Source: an uncultured Rhodopila sp. (lineage in GTDB: Bacteria > Pseudomonadota > Alphaproteobacteria > Acetobacterales > Acetobacteraceae). From it: a stretch of DNA of 64,000 bases. Under the pieces are notes generated by a model that saw nothing but the letters and a program-made list of their open reading frames with translations, ran no database searches and had not been told where the DNA came from. Below are positions 8,268 through 16,489 of this stretch, one piece after another. Positions within the stretch are counted from its first letter, which is position 1. The number at the start of each line of letters is the position of its first letter. The stretch covers positions 124,001 to 188,000 of the forward strand of contig CAIZFE010000004.1 in NCBI GenBank assembly GCA_903932145.1, read 5' to 3'. The translations under genes and the position numbers were made by a program.

Positions 8268-9221
8268 CTAATTTTGTATTTTTGCCATGATATCGCCCAA
8301 ATGCAAGATCGCGGGGCCGATCAGCACGATGAACAAAGTCGGCATAATGAAAACGATCAGTGGCAGGGTCAGCATCGCCGGCAGCTTGGCCGCCTTGGCC
8401 TCCAGTGAGATCATCCGTTCACGGCGTAAATCGGTCGCGACCGAGCGGAGTGCCTGACTAAGCGGAGTGCCGTATTTCATCGACTGCGACAGCATCGTGG
8501 CAACGCGGCGAGCACCCTGCACACCGGTACCCTCGGCAAAATTCCGGAAGGCCTCGCGCCGGTCCGGCAGCACCCGCATGTCGTCCAGCAAGCGTCCGAG
8601 CGCCAGTGCCATCGGGACATTGGAATGCCGCATCTCGCGACTGACATGCTCTAATGCACTCTCCAATCCCATGCCCGCCTCGCTACAAACGACGAGCAGA
8701 TCCAACGCATCCGGCACACCCCGGCGCAGCGCTGCCAAAATGGGCCCCCGGAGATATCCTATGATCCAATCAGGTCCCAGCAATCCGAACGGGAGCGCAA
8801 ACAGGCTCAGGATAAAAATCTGCCGGCCCTCCAGGCCGGCCGCCTCACCATAAATAAACGCCGCTAATGGGACCCCGATCACCGCGACAACCTTAATGCC
8901 CAGAAGCACGGGCAGCATCGACCGCGCCTGAAAGCCGGCGCTGGTAATCATACTTTCCAGTGCGGCGACATCTTTGGGAGAGTAAAAACTCGTTCGCTCG
9001 CGAATGGTGGCGCCCACCCAGTGCAGCATCCTGCGCATCGAACCGAGCGTCGATGTATCGAAATCGGGGTCGGCAGGGTTGCGCGACAATGCGATCGCGG
9101 CAACCCGCTGTTCCAGTGTCCGTGCCGTGAAGCTTTGCAAGAGCATCACGACGGCCAGGCCGCCAAGCAGCAGCGCGGCCATTGCCAAAATACCGAACAA
9201 TAAGAAATGGTTCGACTTCAA
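8268..9221 (-). CDS. tadC: Flp pilus inner-membrane protein TadC
   Basis: A GspF/T2SSF-domain protein. After an N-terminal membrane segment (LLFGILAMAALLLGGLAVVM) come further segments and the T2SSF core RRGVPDALDLLVVCSEAGM, with YGTPLSQALRSVATDLR and a hydrophobic end LTLPLIVFIMPTLFIVLIG. I set the start at the TTG at 9221, which overlaps the tadB stop (TTGA), giving translational coupling; the only ATG lies 87 bp further upstream inside tadB. TadC forms the inner-membrane platform with TadB and contacts the TadA ATPase. Length (317 residues) is normal. Confidence 0.9.
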   Translation of the reverse strand: MKSNHFLLFGILAMAALLLGGLAVVMLLQSFTARTLEQRVAAIALSRNPADPDFDTSTLGSMRRMLHWVGATIRERTSFYSPKDVAALESMITSAGFQARSMLPVLLGIKVVAVIGVPLAAFIYGEAAGLEGRQIFILSLFALPFGLLGPDWIIGYLRGPILAALRRGVPDALDLLVVCSEAGMGLESALEHVSREMRHSNVPMALALGRLLDDMRVLPDRREAFRNFAEGTGVQGARRVATMLSQSMKYGTPLSQALRSVATDLRRERMISLEAKAAKLPAMLTLPLIVFIMPTLFIVLIGPAILHLGDIMAKIQN

Positions 9222-10175
9222 TCCTTGGTTGCTCCACTGATCAAATGATTCATCGTTAACACGCCCAGGATAAAGGTGACACTGCCAATCGCGAGCAGTC
9301 TCGTACAACGAGGATCGTTAAACAAAAGTGACATTTGATCTGGATTAGTAACGTACTGGATCCCGCCGGCCACGAAGGGGAGAATGGCCATGATAATGCC
9401 GGACGCCTTCGCCTCACCCGACAGCGCTTTGGCGCGTGCCGTAATCACCAATCGTTCGCGCACGATTTCTGCGAGATTCTGAATGGTCTCGGCGAGCCTG
9501 CCGCCACTGCGCGATTGCACCCCAATGGTGACGGCGAAAATCGCATACTCGGTCACGCCGGTGCGGTGATGCATCGCAAGCAGCGCCGCATCGGGTGTGG
9601 TGCCAAGCGCGATTTCGTTCACCACCCGGATAAATTCCTCGTGGGTGGGGGATGACATTTCGTCCGCCACGGCTCTGAAAGCCTCCGAAACCGGTAATCC
9701 GGCCCGGGTCGCGCTGACCACCAACTGCACCGTATCGGGCAGTTGGTTAACCAGTTTATTTTGATAACGTGTTATTTCCCAAGCAAAAATACCCCGTACC
9801 ATCAACACAGCGGTCACCAGCCCGATAACGACACTGAGGGGTCGCGACAAAAGTTGCCCTGCCAGCAAATAGAAAAGGAACCCTCCGGCGAGGCCGACCA
9901 TAATCACCCGGGGGGGGGGCGAGAACGTTCGCCAGCGGCACGTCTTGCGGAACGTTCAACAGACGTTCGACTGTATCGAACCGCGACTCGTTTGCCGGGC
10001 GCACACGAGGCCCGGCCTCCACCTCCCGGCGGAGGAGTTGCCCGCCAGCGGCCGGCACCACATGCAGTAACCGCTTTTGCAGTTCCTTCCTGGTGCGGGA
10101 GATTCGGGAGACCCAGAAAAAACCAACGATAATTAGAACCAGCAGGAACAGGAGCCACAGCGGGTTCACATGCAT
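9218..10175 (-). pseudogene. tadB: tadB, split by a frameshift in a 10-base homopolymer
   Basis: The N-terminal frame runs from the ATG at 10175 (one membrane helix, LWLLFLLVLIIVGFFWVSRI) to DTVERLLNVPQDVPLANVLA. It then enters a run of ten C (ten G on the + strand, 9910-9919) and is thrown out of frame. The T2SSF-containing remainder (GLAGGFLFYLLAGQLLSRP ... LPDTVQLVVSATRAGLPVSE) continues in another frame to the stop at 9218. Nine or twelve C would restore one open frame of about 318 residues, the normal TadB length. So this is a single-base slip: a real phase-OFF state, a fixed mutation, or a base-calling error. The second part could only be translated alone from a weak GTG at 9907. Confidence 0.85.
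9910..9919. repeat. Homopolymer run of ten G inside tadB
   Basis: Ten consecutive G on the + strand (C on the coding strand) sit at the point where the two tadB frames part. Runs this long are typical slipped-strand mispairing sites and also typical error sites. Confidence 0.9.
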
Positions 10176-10177
10176 CG

Positions 10178-11569
10178 TCAGACTTCGCCGTTAGCCGTCG
10201 TCCAGGAGCGGGCGAGGCCATAATAATCCAGCCGCCCCTGAAAGCTCGGGCGAACATTCGATGCCTTGTAGTGGCCGATAATCCGCTTGTTCGCGTCTTC
10301 ACGTTCGAACTCGAACAGGACGATATCGTTGGTTGTGATGATATCGCCTTCCATCTGGCAGATGTCGGCCACCTGGGTAATCCGACGCTGGCCATCCTGC
10401 ATACGTTCGATGTGGACGATAATGTCAATGGCGCCGACGATCTGCTCGCGAATTGCACGAGTCGGCAACTGGAACGACCCCATCATGACCATGTTTTCGA
10501 CCCGGGTCAGTCCCTCGCGCGCATTATTGGCATGGATGGTGGCCAACGATCCATCGTGGCCGGTGTTCATCGCCTGCAACATGTCGAACGCTTCGGGACC
10601 GCGCACCTCTCCCAGGATAATCCGGTCAGGCCGCATCCGCAGCGCATTGTGCACGAGATCCCGCTGATCGATCTTGCCGGTGCCTTCCAGGTTGGCGGGG
10701 CGGGTTTCCAGCCGGATGACATGCGCTTGCTGAAGCTGGAGTTCGGCGGCATCCTCGATCGTGACGATGCGCTCGCCGTCGTCGATCATGTTGCTCATAG
10801 CGTTCAGCAGCATGGTCTTGCCCGACCCTGTGCCGCCGGCGATCAGAATATTCAGCCGGCAGCGGGCCGCGATACCAAGCATACGGGCGACGCCCCGGGT
10901 CATCGTGCCGTTCTCGACCATTTCGTTCAGACCCAGCCGGCGGCGGGAGAATTTACGAATCGAGATGCACGGGCTGTCCACCGCCAGCGGCGGAAACACG
11001 ACGTTGACGCGGCTGCCGTCCAGCAACCGCGCATCGACCAACGGACTGGATTCGTCGATGCGCCGCCCGACGCGGGCGACGATCTTTTGTGCCAACGCGG
11101 CGATATGGGCATTGTCGCGGAACTGCACGTCCGTCAGTTCCAGCTTGCCGCGCCGTTCGACATAAACCGCTTTCGGCCCGTTCACCATAATATCGGTCAC
11201 TTCGTCGTCACGCAGCAGAGGCTCGATGGGACCATTGCCCAGCATGTCCTGGGCGAGTTCCTCGGCTAGAGCCGCCTGTTCGCGACCGGAGAGCTGATGG
11301 CGGTCTTCGTTGGCAATCTGATGGATAACCTGTTCCAGATACCGTTGTAACGCGGCCACCGGCATATCGGCCACTGTCGTCGGATCGACCTGCTGCAACG
11401 CCTTAACGCGCAGTGCGGCCGTCATCTGTTCGATCTTGGCCGCGGCCGGCGGCCGTGCCGGGACAACCTCGGCCACGACCACGGGAACGACAACCGGGGC
11501 ACCTTCGGCCACGTCGCGCCGGCCGAACCTCTTGACCGGTGCCGCGCCTTCTTGCGTGTGTGTCGTCAC
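10178..11569 (-). CDS. cpaF: Flp pilus assembly ATPase TadA/CpaF
   Basis: A 463-residue secretion ATPase of the VirB11/PulE superfamily. Residues 245-252 are the Walker A motif GGTGSGKT. The Walker B-like segment RIILGEVRG follows at ~316-324 and the His box TGHDGSLATIHANN at ~336. The N-terminal domain has DEVTDIMVNGPKAVYVERRG. It powers both extension and retraction of Flp pili by acting on TadB/TadC. The gene starts 4 bp inside the cpaE stop (ATGA-type overlap) and ends 2 bp before tadB, so it is in the middle of a tight operon. The first ~45 residues are Val/Pro-rich and poorly conserved. Confidence 0.95.
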   Translation of the reverse strand: MTTHTQEGAAPVKRFGRRDVAEGAPVVVPVVVAEVVPARPPAAAKIEQMTAALRVKALQQVDPTTVADMPVAALQRYLEQVIHQIANEDRHQLSGREQAALAEELAQDMLGNGPIEPLLRDDEVTDIMVNGPKAVYVERRGKLELTDVQFRDNAHIAALAQKIVARVGRRIDESSPLVDARLLDGSRVNVVFPPLAVDSPCISIRKFSRRRLGLNEMVENGTMTRGVARMLGIAARCRLNILIAGGTGSGKTMLLNAMSNMIDDGERIVTIEDAAELQLQQAHVIRLETRPANLEGTGKIDQRDLVHNALRMRPDRIILGEVRGPEAFDMLQAMNTGHDGSLATIHANNAREGLTRVENMVMMGSFQLPTRAIREQIVGAIDIIVHIERMQDGQRRITQVADICQMEGDIITTNDIVLFEFEREDANKRIIGHYKASNVRPSFQGRLDYYGLARSWTTANGEV

Positions 11570-12849
11570 ACCCAGGGGTTATCCAGAGCGCTGGACGTCT
11601 CGGTCTTGGTGCGGGTAAACCACGATGTGGTCACCTTTGGCGGCTCGATGCCGCTGATTTCACGGACCAGCGGGGCAAGGTACTTCTTCAGCGCCGGGAC
11701 CCTCCTGATCGCCGGAATGCCCATGTTGATCGCCTCCAGCATGCCCTTGCCGAGTTCCGGGATCAGAACATCCGGCGCACCGCCCAGCGCGCGATCGATC
11801 AATGCGCGCTCGATACCACCCTTCATGTCGAAGCGGTTCAGCACGCTCAGCACGCGATCCGCTCCGGTTACATTCGCGACAAGCTGGCGGACGTTCTGCG
11901 TATCGCGCAGGCTGGCGACATCCGGAGTCAGCACGGTGACGATCTGGCGCGACAGCTTCAAGATCCGCCGCATCGCCAAAGGCAAGGGCATGGGAATATC
12001 GGCGATGATGTAATTGAATTTCTTTTGCAGCAGATCCAGGACCTTCAGCATCCCTGCCTCGGTCACCGTGATCGGGTTATCGAAACTTTCGTCCGACGCG
12101 ATCAACCGCAACCGCGGCTCCAATTCGATCGAGGACCGTTCCAGAAACAGCGCGTCCACCCGGCTGGCGTCTTCCAGCGCGATCCGCAGGCCCGGCCCGG
12201 GATTGGCCGACACCATCAACGCGATCTCACCGTCGTTGACATGCAGGTCGAGCAGCGCGACGTGGCCCTTGACCGTGTCCATAATCTCATAGGCCAGATT
12301 GAGCGCGATGCTGCTGGTGCCCACCCCGCCGCGCGCGCCGCAGATCGACACCAGATGACCGCCGCGCTGTTCGGCCTGTTGTTCACGGCTGCGGCCCGAC
12401 AAATGCGGCAGCAGCAGGCGCATGACCGCGTCGCGGGTGACCGGCTTGGCGAGATATTCCGTGACCCCGAGATCATGCACAAGCAAACGGTAGAAACTGA
12501 TATCGGTGTTCTCGCCAATCACGAACACCTTGACGTCCGGCGGACAAATGCGCGCAAGATCGTCGAGCGCGGCTTGCGGATTGTCCACGCCGCCAATGTC
12601 GATGATCAGGACCTGCGGCGGCTTTTCCTTGTGGAAGGTCTTGATGCCGGTGCCGATATTGCCGTGCTGTAAATCGAAATCGTCCCCCAGCGAGGCCAGG
12701 CCCGATCGCAGCGCCATGGCCGTGACGTCGTCATCGACAATCGCCAATACGCCGCGTCCGATATCGAAGGCCGCTGACGACGTCGGCGCCACGACATTGT
12801 CCAGGAGATTGATACCGCCCCGGGCGGCGTTGCTGCTGTTGTGTGCCAT
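11566..12849 (-). CDS. cpaE: Pilus localisation/assembly protein CpaE/TadZ
   Basis: About 427 residues. The N-terminal third is a receiver-like domain (LAIVDDDVTAMALRSGLASL ... VLIIDIGG). The C-terminal part is a MinD/ParA-type ATPase with the deviant Walker A GARGGVGTSSIALNLA and the switch-like VALLDLHVNDGEIALM, IIADIPMPL. TadZ proteins mark the pole and recruit the Tad machine. The ATG at 12849 has GGAGG upstream and lies 1 bp from the cpaD-like stop; longer starts inside cpaD are unlikely. The gene overlaps cpaF by 4 bp. The receiver-like domain shows no clear phospho-acceptor context, as is usual in CpaE. Confidence 0.9.
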   Translation of the reverse strand: MAHNSSNAARGGINLLDNVVAPTSSAAFDIGRGVLAIVDDDVTAMALRSGLASLGDDFDLQHGNIGTGIKTFHKEKPPQVLIIDIGGVDNPQAALDDLARICPPDVKVFVIGENTDISFYRLLVHDLGVTEYLAKPVTRDAVMRLLLPHLSGRSREQQAEQRGGHLVSICGARGGVGTSSIALNLAYEIMDTVKGHVALLDLHVNDGEIALMVSANPGPGLRIALEDASRVDALFLERSSIELEPRLRLIASDESFDNPITVTEAGMLKVLDLLQKKFNYIIADIPMPLPLAMRRILKLSRQIVTVLTPDVASLRDTQNVRQLVANVTGADRVLSVLNRFDMKGGIERALIDRALGGAPDVLIPELGKGMLEAINMGIPAIRRVPALKKYLAPLVREISGIEPPKVTTSWFTRTKTETSSALDNPWV

Positions 12850-12850
12850 G

Positions 12851-13189
12851 TTACTGCTGCCCTCCGGCGCCCGTGGCGCCGCCGCCCGCATCGCCACCGC
12901 CGGTGCTCCCGATGTTGCTGGCATTGATGGCGGCGGCTTTCTTGCGCTGTCCGGTCATTAACAAATCGACCGGACGCACGGCCTCGGCCGCGGGACTGCC
13001 CGGTTCGCTGGTCCCGACGATCAGATCATGCGGGTCGGCTATCATTGTGCGCAGATTGGCATCGTTCGACCCCTGACCGGTCGGCGGCAGTTTCCAGGAC
13101 CCCGGCTTTTCGAATTGTTCGGACGAGTCGCATCCCGCCAAAGTCAATAGCAACACAATCGGCATCCAAAGAGACATAACAGGGTTCAT
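12851..13189 (-). CDS. cpaD: Short CpaD-like Tad lipoprotein
   Basis: A 112-residue protein with a lipoprotein signal (IVLLLTLAGC). The core GQGSNDANLRTMIADPHDLI matches the CpaD signature in which a conserved N..L..MVADP.DL segment is followed by a Pro/Ala-rich stretch. Typical CpaD proteins are about 200 residues, so this one lacks most of the N-terminal part. It overlaps the cpaC stop by 4 bp (ATGA) and is followed directly by cpaE, the normal cpaD position. CpaD probably helps the CpaC secretin assemble at the outer membrane. The call rests on the short motif plus synteny. Confidence 0.75.
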   Translation of the reverse strand: MNPVMSLWMPIVLLLTLAGCDSSEQFEKPGSWKLPPTGQGSNDANLRTMIADPHDLIVGTSEPGSPAAEAVRPVDLLMTGQRKKAAAINASNIGSTGGGDAGGGATGAGGQQ

Positions 13190-14826
13190 TTCAGTACAAA
13201 ACCGGCATTCAGCGCCGTGCCGTCCGGCCGCGCCAACTGGCGTCCGAGCAAGATCCGGTCGAGATCCGTGGCCGGGCGGAAACCGTCGGTAGGCGATTGC
13301 AACGCGGCCGGATTGGGCGCCGGCTTAACCAGATACGGTGTCACGATAATGACGAGTTCGCTCTCACCGCGTTGAAAGTCACTCGATTTGAACAGCGCCC
13401 CAATGACCGGCAGTTCTCCGGCGCCGGGGACCATCTGCGCGGTGTCGCTGGTGGTTTTTTGCAACAATCCGGCGATGGCGAAACTTTGCCCACTGCCGAG
13501 CTCGACGGTGGTTTCGGCACGCCGCACCGACAGCGCCGGAATGGTCAACGTGCCGCCGCCGGTCGGTATATTGACGGCGCCCGTGGTGGACAGTTGGCTG
13601 ACCTCCGGCCGGATTCGCAGATTCAGGCGTCCGGACGACAACACGGTCGGCACGACCTCCAGGCTGACACCGAATTGCTTGAAGACAACGCTGATCGTCG
13701 GCGCGCCGCCGTTGGCGGAGGTGCTGGACATCGGGATCGGAAATTCACCGCCCGCCAGGAAACTCGCGGGTTCGCCGGACTGCGCGGTCAGATTGGGTTC
13801 GGCCAGGATGGTCACGAGCGAATCGGTTGCCAGCGCGTCAATGACACCGTTCAGGTCCCACCGGCTGGAGGAATAGCCGACGCCGATCTGGTTCAGCCCC
13901 TGGCCCAGCGGCAGACGCGGATCGAGGACAGCGGACGAAATGCCCGCCGCTGACGACGCCAGTCCGCTGCCGGCGAGAAGGGTCGGACCGGTTAGGGTCG
14001 TGTTCGGCACAGCCCCAGCGCCGGTCATGGCGCCGTATTTGAAACCGCCGCCGGAGCCCAGCGCCTGCCAGTTGAAGCCCAACTGACGCTCCACCGAGCG
14101 GCTGATCTCGGCGAACCGCACGCGCACATTAACCTGGATGCTGCTCAGGACGATGAACTCGGACAGGATTGTCGTTTTGTCGGGAGCAAACCCGCGCGCG
14201 ATCGCCTCGGCCTGTTGCCCGGCCGCCGCGGTCGGCACCGTTCCCGACAGGACGATCCGGTTCCCGGCCTGGGCGGCGGTGACGTTGCCCGCGCCGGTCA
14301 CCATACGATGAATGGCTTTTTCGATGTCCGCCATCGTGGCCGCCGTGACGGGACCACCCTCCGACGCCGCTGGCGGGGGCGGCGTCGGACCTGGCGCGAA
14401 AATCGGTCCGGCATGCCCCCCCGCGGCGACCACCGTCACGTCGAACTGGGCGATCGCGGCGCCATGTTCGGAGGTCGCGATGATCGTGGTGTGACCGGGT
14501 GTCACCCCCATCAGGAACAAGCTGGTTGGTGAGGCCGGCTGCACCCGGGCGATCGTTGGTTCGGCGGACAGCACGGTGGTGGCCGCCTGCGGCAACGGCA
14601 ACAGCAGGCCGGTGCCTGCCTCCAGCGTGATCGGCTGGCCATGCACGGCATCGGGAATGGCATCTGGCGAGGACAGTACCGCCTGATCCTGCGTCAGAAA
14701 CGGCTTTGCGCCGGCGGAGTCGATAGACCCCCCGGCCATGGCAAATACAAAAGCGGCAAGCGGCGGCAGCATGCGAAGCGTCGGGGCCCGAAGCGTCGGA
14801 TGAAGCGGCCGTCTGACAGTTTTCAT
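13186..14826 (-). CDS. cpaC: Outer-membrane secretin CpaC/RcpA
   Basis: A 546-residue secretin subunit that forms the outer-membrane pore for Flp pili. A signal peptide leads to a pilus-specific N-terminal domain (ITLEAGTGLLLPLPQAATTV, then SLFLMGVTPGHTTIIATSEH), a BON-like part (AGNRIVLSGTVPTAAAGQQA), IQVNVRVRFAEISRSVERQL, and the secretin core LVTILAEPNLTAQSGEPASF, with FKQFGVSLEVVPTV, LSVRRAETTVELGSGQSFAI and SELVIIVTPYLVKP. A Pro-rich linker PGPTPPPPAASEGG separates the domains. The start overlaps the cpaB stop by one base. Nothing is missing. Confidence 0.95.
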   Translation of the reverse strand: MKTVRRPLHPTLRAPTLRMLPPLAAFVFAMAGGSIDSAGAKPFLTQDQAVLSSPDAIPDAVHGQPITLEAGTGLLLPLPQAATTVLSAEPTIARVQPASPTSLFLMGVTPGHTTIIATSEHGAAIAQFDVTVVAAGGHAGPIFAPGPTPPPPAASEGGPVTAATMADIEKAIHRMVTGAGNVTAAQAGNRIVLSGTVPTAAAGQQAEAIARGFAPDKTTILSEFIVLSSIQVNVRVRFAEISRSVERQLGFNWQALGSGGGFKYGAMTGAGAVPNTTLTGPTLLAGSGLASSAAGISSAVLDPRLPLGQGLNQIGVGYSSSRWDLNGVIDALATDSLVTILAEPNLTAQSGEPASFLAGGEFPIPMSSTSANGGAPTISVVFKQFGVSLEVVPTVLSSGRLNLRIRPEVSQLSTTGAVNIPTGGGTLTIPALSVRRAETTVELGSGQSFAIAGLLQKTTSDTAQMVPGAGELPVIGALFKSSDFQRGESELVIIVTPYLVKPAPNPAALQSPTDGFRPATDLDRILLGRQLARPDGTALNAGFVLK

Positions 14827-15662
14827 TAAAATTTCACCTCGCTCCGCTCAGCCCCTTGTATAAGTTGCATGCGCGCCGGCACGCCGACGCTGGCTTTCGA
14901 CAGCGCCTGCGATACATCTGCCCCAGAAACGGCAGCGCCCTTTGAATCGTTTGTTGCCAGCCCATTTTCCGAAGCCCTGACCGCCAGACTAAGATGACCG
15001 AGTTGCCCTGCCACCGCAAGCCTTTCCGCTTGATCAACGGTCGTCTGAAGTGTAACCGTGGTTCCGACATGTCCGGCGGCCGTGCTGTTCGCCCTGGCCC
15101 CCTGGGCAATATCCTGATCCACAGCGATAATACGGACGTTGGCCAACACGGTTTCACTGGTGATCACCGGGCGGGTCTGCTCGGCGCTTTGGTTAAGTTC
15201 CTGGGTTAAGATCACATCGACATGGTCGCCCGGCCAAATCAGCCCGGCCACGCCGGTTTCCGCCGTGACACCGATCGACACCGCCCGGGTGCCGGGTGCC
15301 AGCACGGCGGCCAGAAAACCGCGATCCCGCGGACGCATGAAATCGGAAGCCAGCAGCGGCTTGCCGGATTCGACGAAGCGGCGGATCAGGGCGCCACGGA
15401 CATCGTTGCGCGATTCCACGGTATCCAGAATGGCACCCGGCGGCAGCTCTTCCGCGACCGCCGACTTCGTAATGAAATCCTCGTTTCTGACCAGCGTGCC
15501 GGGCGGCACCGGCCGCGCCGCGACGAGATAGGCCATCAGCACCGGCGGCGCCACGGCAACCTGCGCGATTTCGTCCCCCGGACGGGTCAATTGATAGGCG
15601 AACAACCCCAGGATCAGCGCGGTCGCAAAGACCAATCCGATGACGACGACGCGCAGCGACAT
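14826..15662 (-). CDS. cpaB: Flp pilus assembly protein CpaB/RcpC
   Basis: A 278-residue protein with an N-terminal membrane anchor (VVVIGLVFATALILGLFAYQ). A SAF-like domain follows (VLMAYLVAARPVPPGTLVRN, FITKSAVAEELPPGAILDT), with GTRAVSIGVTAETGVAGLIW, GDHVDVILTQ and ANVRIIAVDQD. This is the standard CpaB/RcpC pattern; the protein lies in the periplasm and may tether the secretin to peptidoglycan or modulate pilin export. It is 3 bp after cpaA and its last base is shared with the cpaC start codon, so the order cpaA-cpaB-cpaC is maintained. Confidence 0.93.
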   Translation of the reverse strand: MSLRVVVIGLVFATALILGLFAYQLTRPGDEIAQVAVAPPVLMAYLVAARPVPPGTLVRNEDFITKSAVAEELPPGAILDTVESRNDVRGALIRRFVESGKPLLASDFMRPRDRGFLAAVLAPGTRAVSIGVTAETGVAGLIWPGDHVDVILTQELNQSAEQTRPVITSETVLANVRIIAVDQDIAQGARANSTAAGHVGTTVTLQTTVDQAERLAVAGQLGHLSLAVRASENGLATNDSKGAAVSGADVSQALSKASVGVPARMQLIQGAERSEVKF

Positions 15663-15665
15663 GGC

Positions 15666-16193
15666 CTAATTCCGCGAACCCGCGAGGATCACCCAGATCC
15701 CTCCACAGGCTATCGCGACACCATAGGGCAACGACCCATGCCTCGCCAATCGCCAAATTTCAATTGAGACGATCCGCCGCAATAATGAGGAGCCTCGTGG
15801 CGGTGGCGCCCGGGGTGGACGATTCCGCACAAGACGGCGCCCCACGAGGTGAATCAGCGCCAGCACCCCGCCAGCCATGGCCGTGACGAAAATGAACCGA
15901 TTGGCCGCCGCCGGGGCAAACCCAAGGCAGGTCGCCGCGAGCAGCTTGACATCGCCGCCGCCGAACACACCGCGCGCATGCAACAGCACCATGCCGGCGA
16001 AAACGGCGAGAGCGATGCAAAGGGAGATCAGCAGCGCATAGGGACCTGCTGGTAGGCGCAACGCCATACCCAGCAGCGCGAGCGCGACGGCGATCCAATT
16101 GGGAATGATCCGGTATGCGATGTCTGCTGACGCCGCGACGGCCAGCAGACAGATCATCAGCGCGGATAAGGCAGCGCCTGGCTCAACCATCAC
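15666..16193 (-). CDS. cpaA: Prepilin peptidase CpaA/TadV
   Basis: A 175-residue type IV prepilin peptidase of the short (A24A) class. The catalytic Asp motifs are visible: the first Asp in ASADIAYRIIPN and the second in the GxGD motif FGGGDVKLLA. The late LPYGVAIACGG motif is also typical. Membrane helices alternate along the chain (LMICLLAVAASA, LLISLCIALAVFAGMVLL, FIFVTAMAGGVLALIHLV). It cleaves the Flp pilin leader after Gly, and perhaps the TadE-like pseudopilins at 21.9-22.9 kb. It is separated from flp by a 122-bp gap with a long inverted repeat. Two ATG codons at 16193 and 16190 are equally possible starts. Confidence 0.93.
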   Translation of the reverse strand: MMVEPGAALSALMICLLAVAASADIAYRIIPNWIAVALALLGMALRLPAGPYALLISLCIALAVFAGMVLLHARGVFGGGDVKLLAATCLGFAPAAANRFIFVTAMAGGVLALIHLVGRRLVRNRPPRAPPPRGSSLLRRIVSIEIWRLARHGSLPYGVAIACGGIWVILAGSRN

Positions 16194-16239
16194 CGTATGC
16201 CCGCAGCGACGGTAACAGACCGAAATCGCACTGCTTCGC

Positions 16240-16291
16240 CGGACAGCCGCTCAACCACAGGTTATAGACCCATAGCGGCAACGGCTGTCCG
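16240..16291 (-). terminator. Long inverted repeat between flp and cpaA
   Basis: A perfect 10-bp inverted repeat (CGGACAGCCG ... CGGCTGTCCG) flanks a 32-base loop in the gap just downstream of flp. There is no U-run, so it is more likely an mRNA stabiliser or attenuator that raises pilin over the rest of the operon than a full terminator. Confidence 0.45.
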
Positions 16292-16315
16292 CGCGAGCCC
16301 GGTCAAGCCGCGGAC

Positions 16316-16489
16316 TTAGAGGTCGTTAGAGATCTTGACGAATGTGCTGGACAGATTGCCGCTGAGCGTGGTGGCGGCGACGGAGATGGCGCCGAGAATG
16401 GCCACGGCCAGAACGCCGTATTCCAAAGCCGTCACGCCCTTACGATCGCGCAGCGCAACAGCAAGAATGGTCATTGCATACTGAAACAT
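16316..16489 (-). CDS. flp: Flp-type IVb major pilin
   Basis: A 57-residue prepilin. The leader MFQYAMTILAVALRDRKG ends in the Gly that prepilin peptidase cleaves after, followed by VTALEYGVLAVAILGAISV. This is the Flp/Fap signature with the conserved Glu-Tyr pair at mature positions 5-6 and a hydrophobic helix. AAGGAAA lies 6 bp upstream of the ATG at 16489. It is the first gene of the leftward cpa/tad operon and the likely shaft subunit of the adhesive pilus. The leader is hydrophobic in its first half, a little unusual for Flp leaders, which are normally polar. Confidence 0.93.
   Translation of the reverse strand: MFQYAMTILAVALRDRKGVTALEYGVLAVAILGAISVAATTLSGNLSSTFVKISNDL

Noticed and set aside
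11436-12672. Long + ORFs opposite cpaE and cpaF
   Set aside because: Antisense to genes with Walker motifs in the correct strand and conserved operon order.
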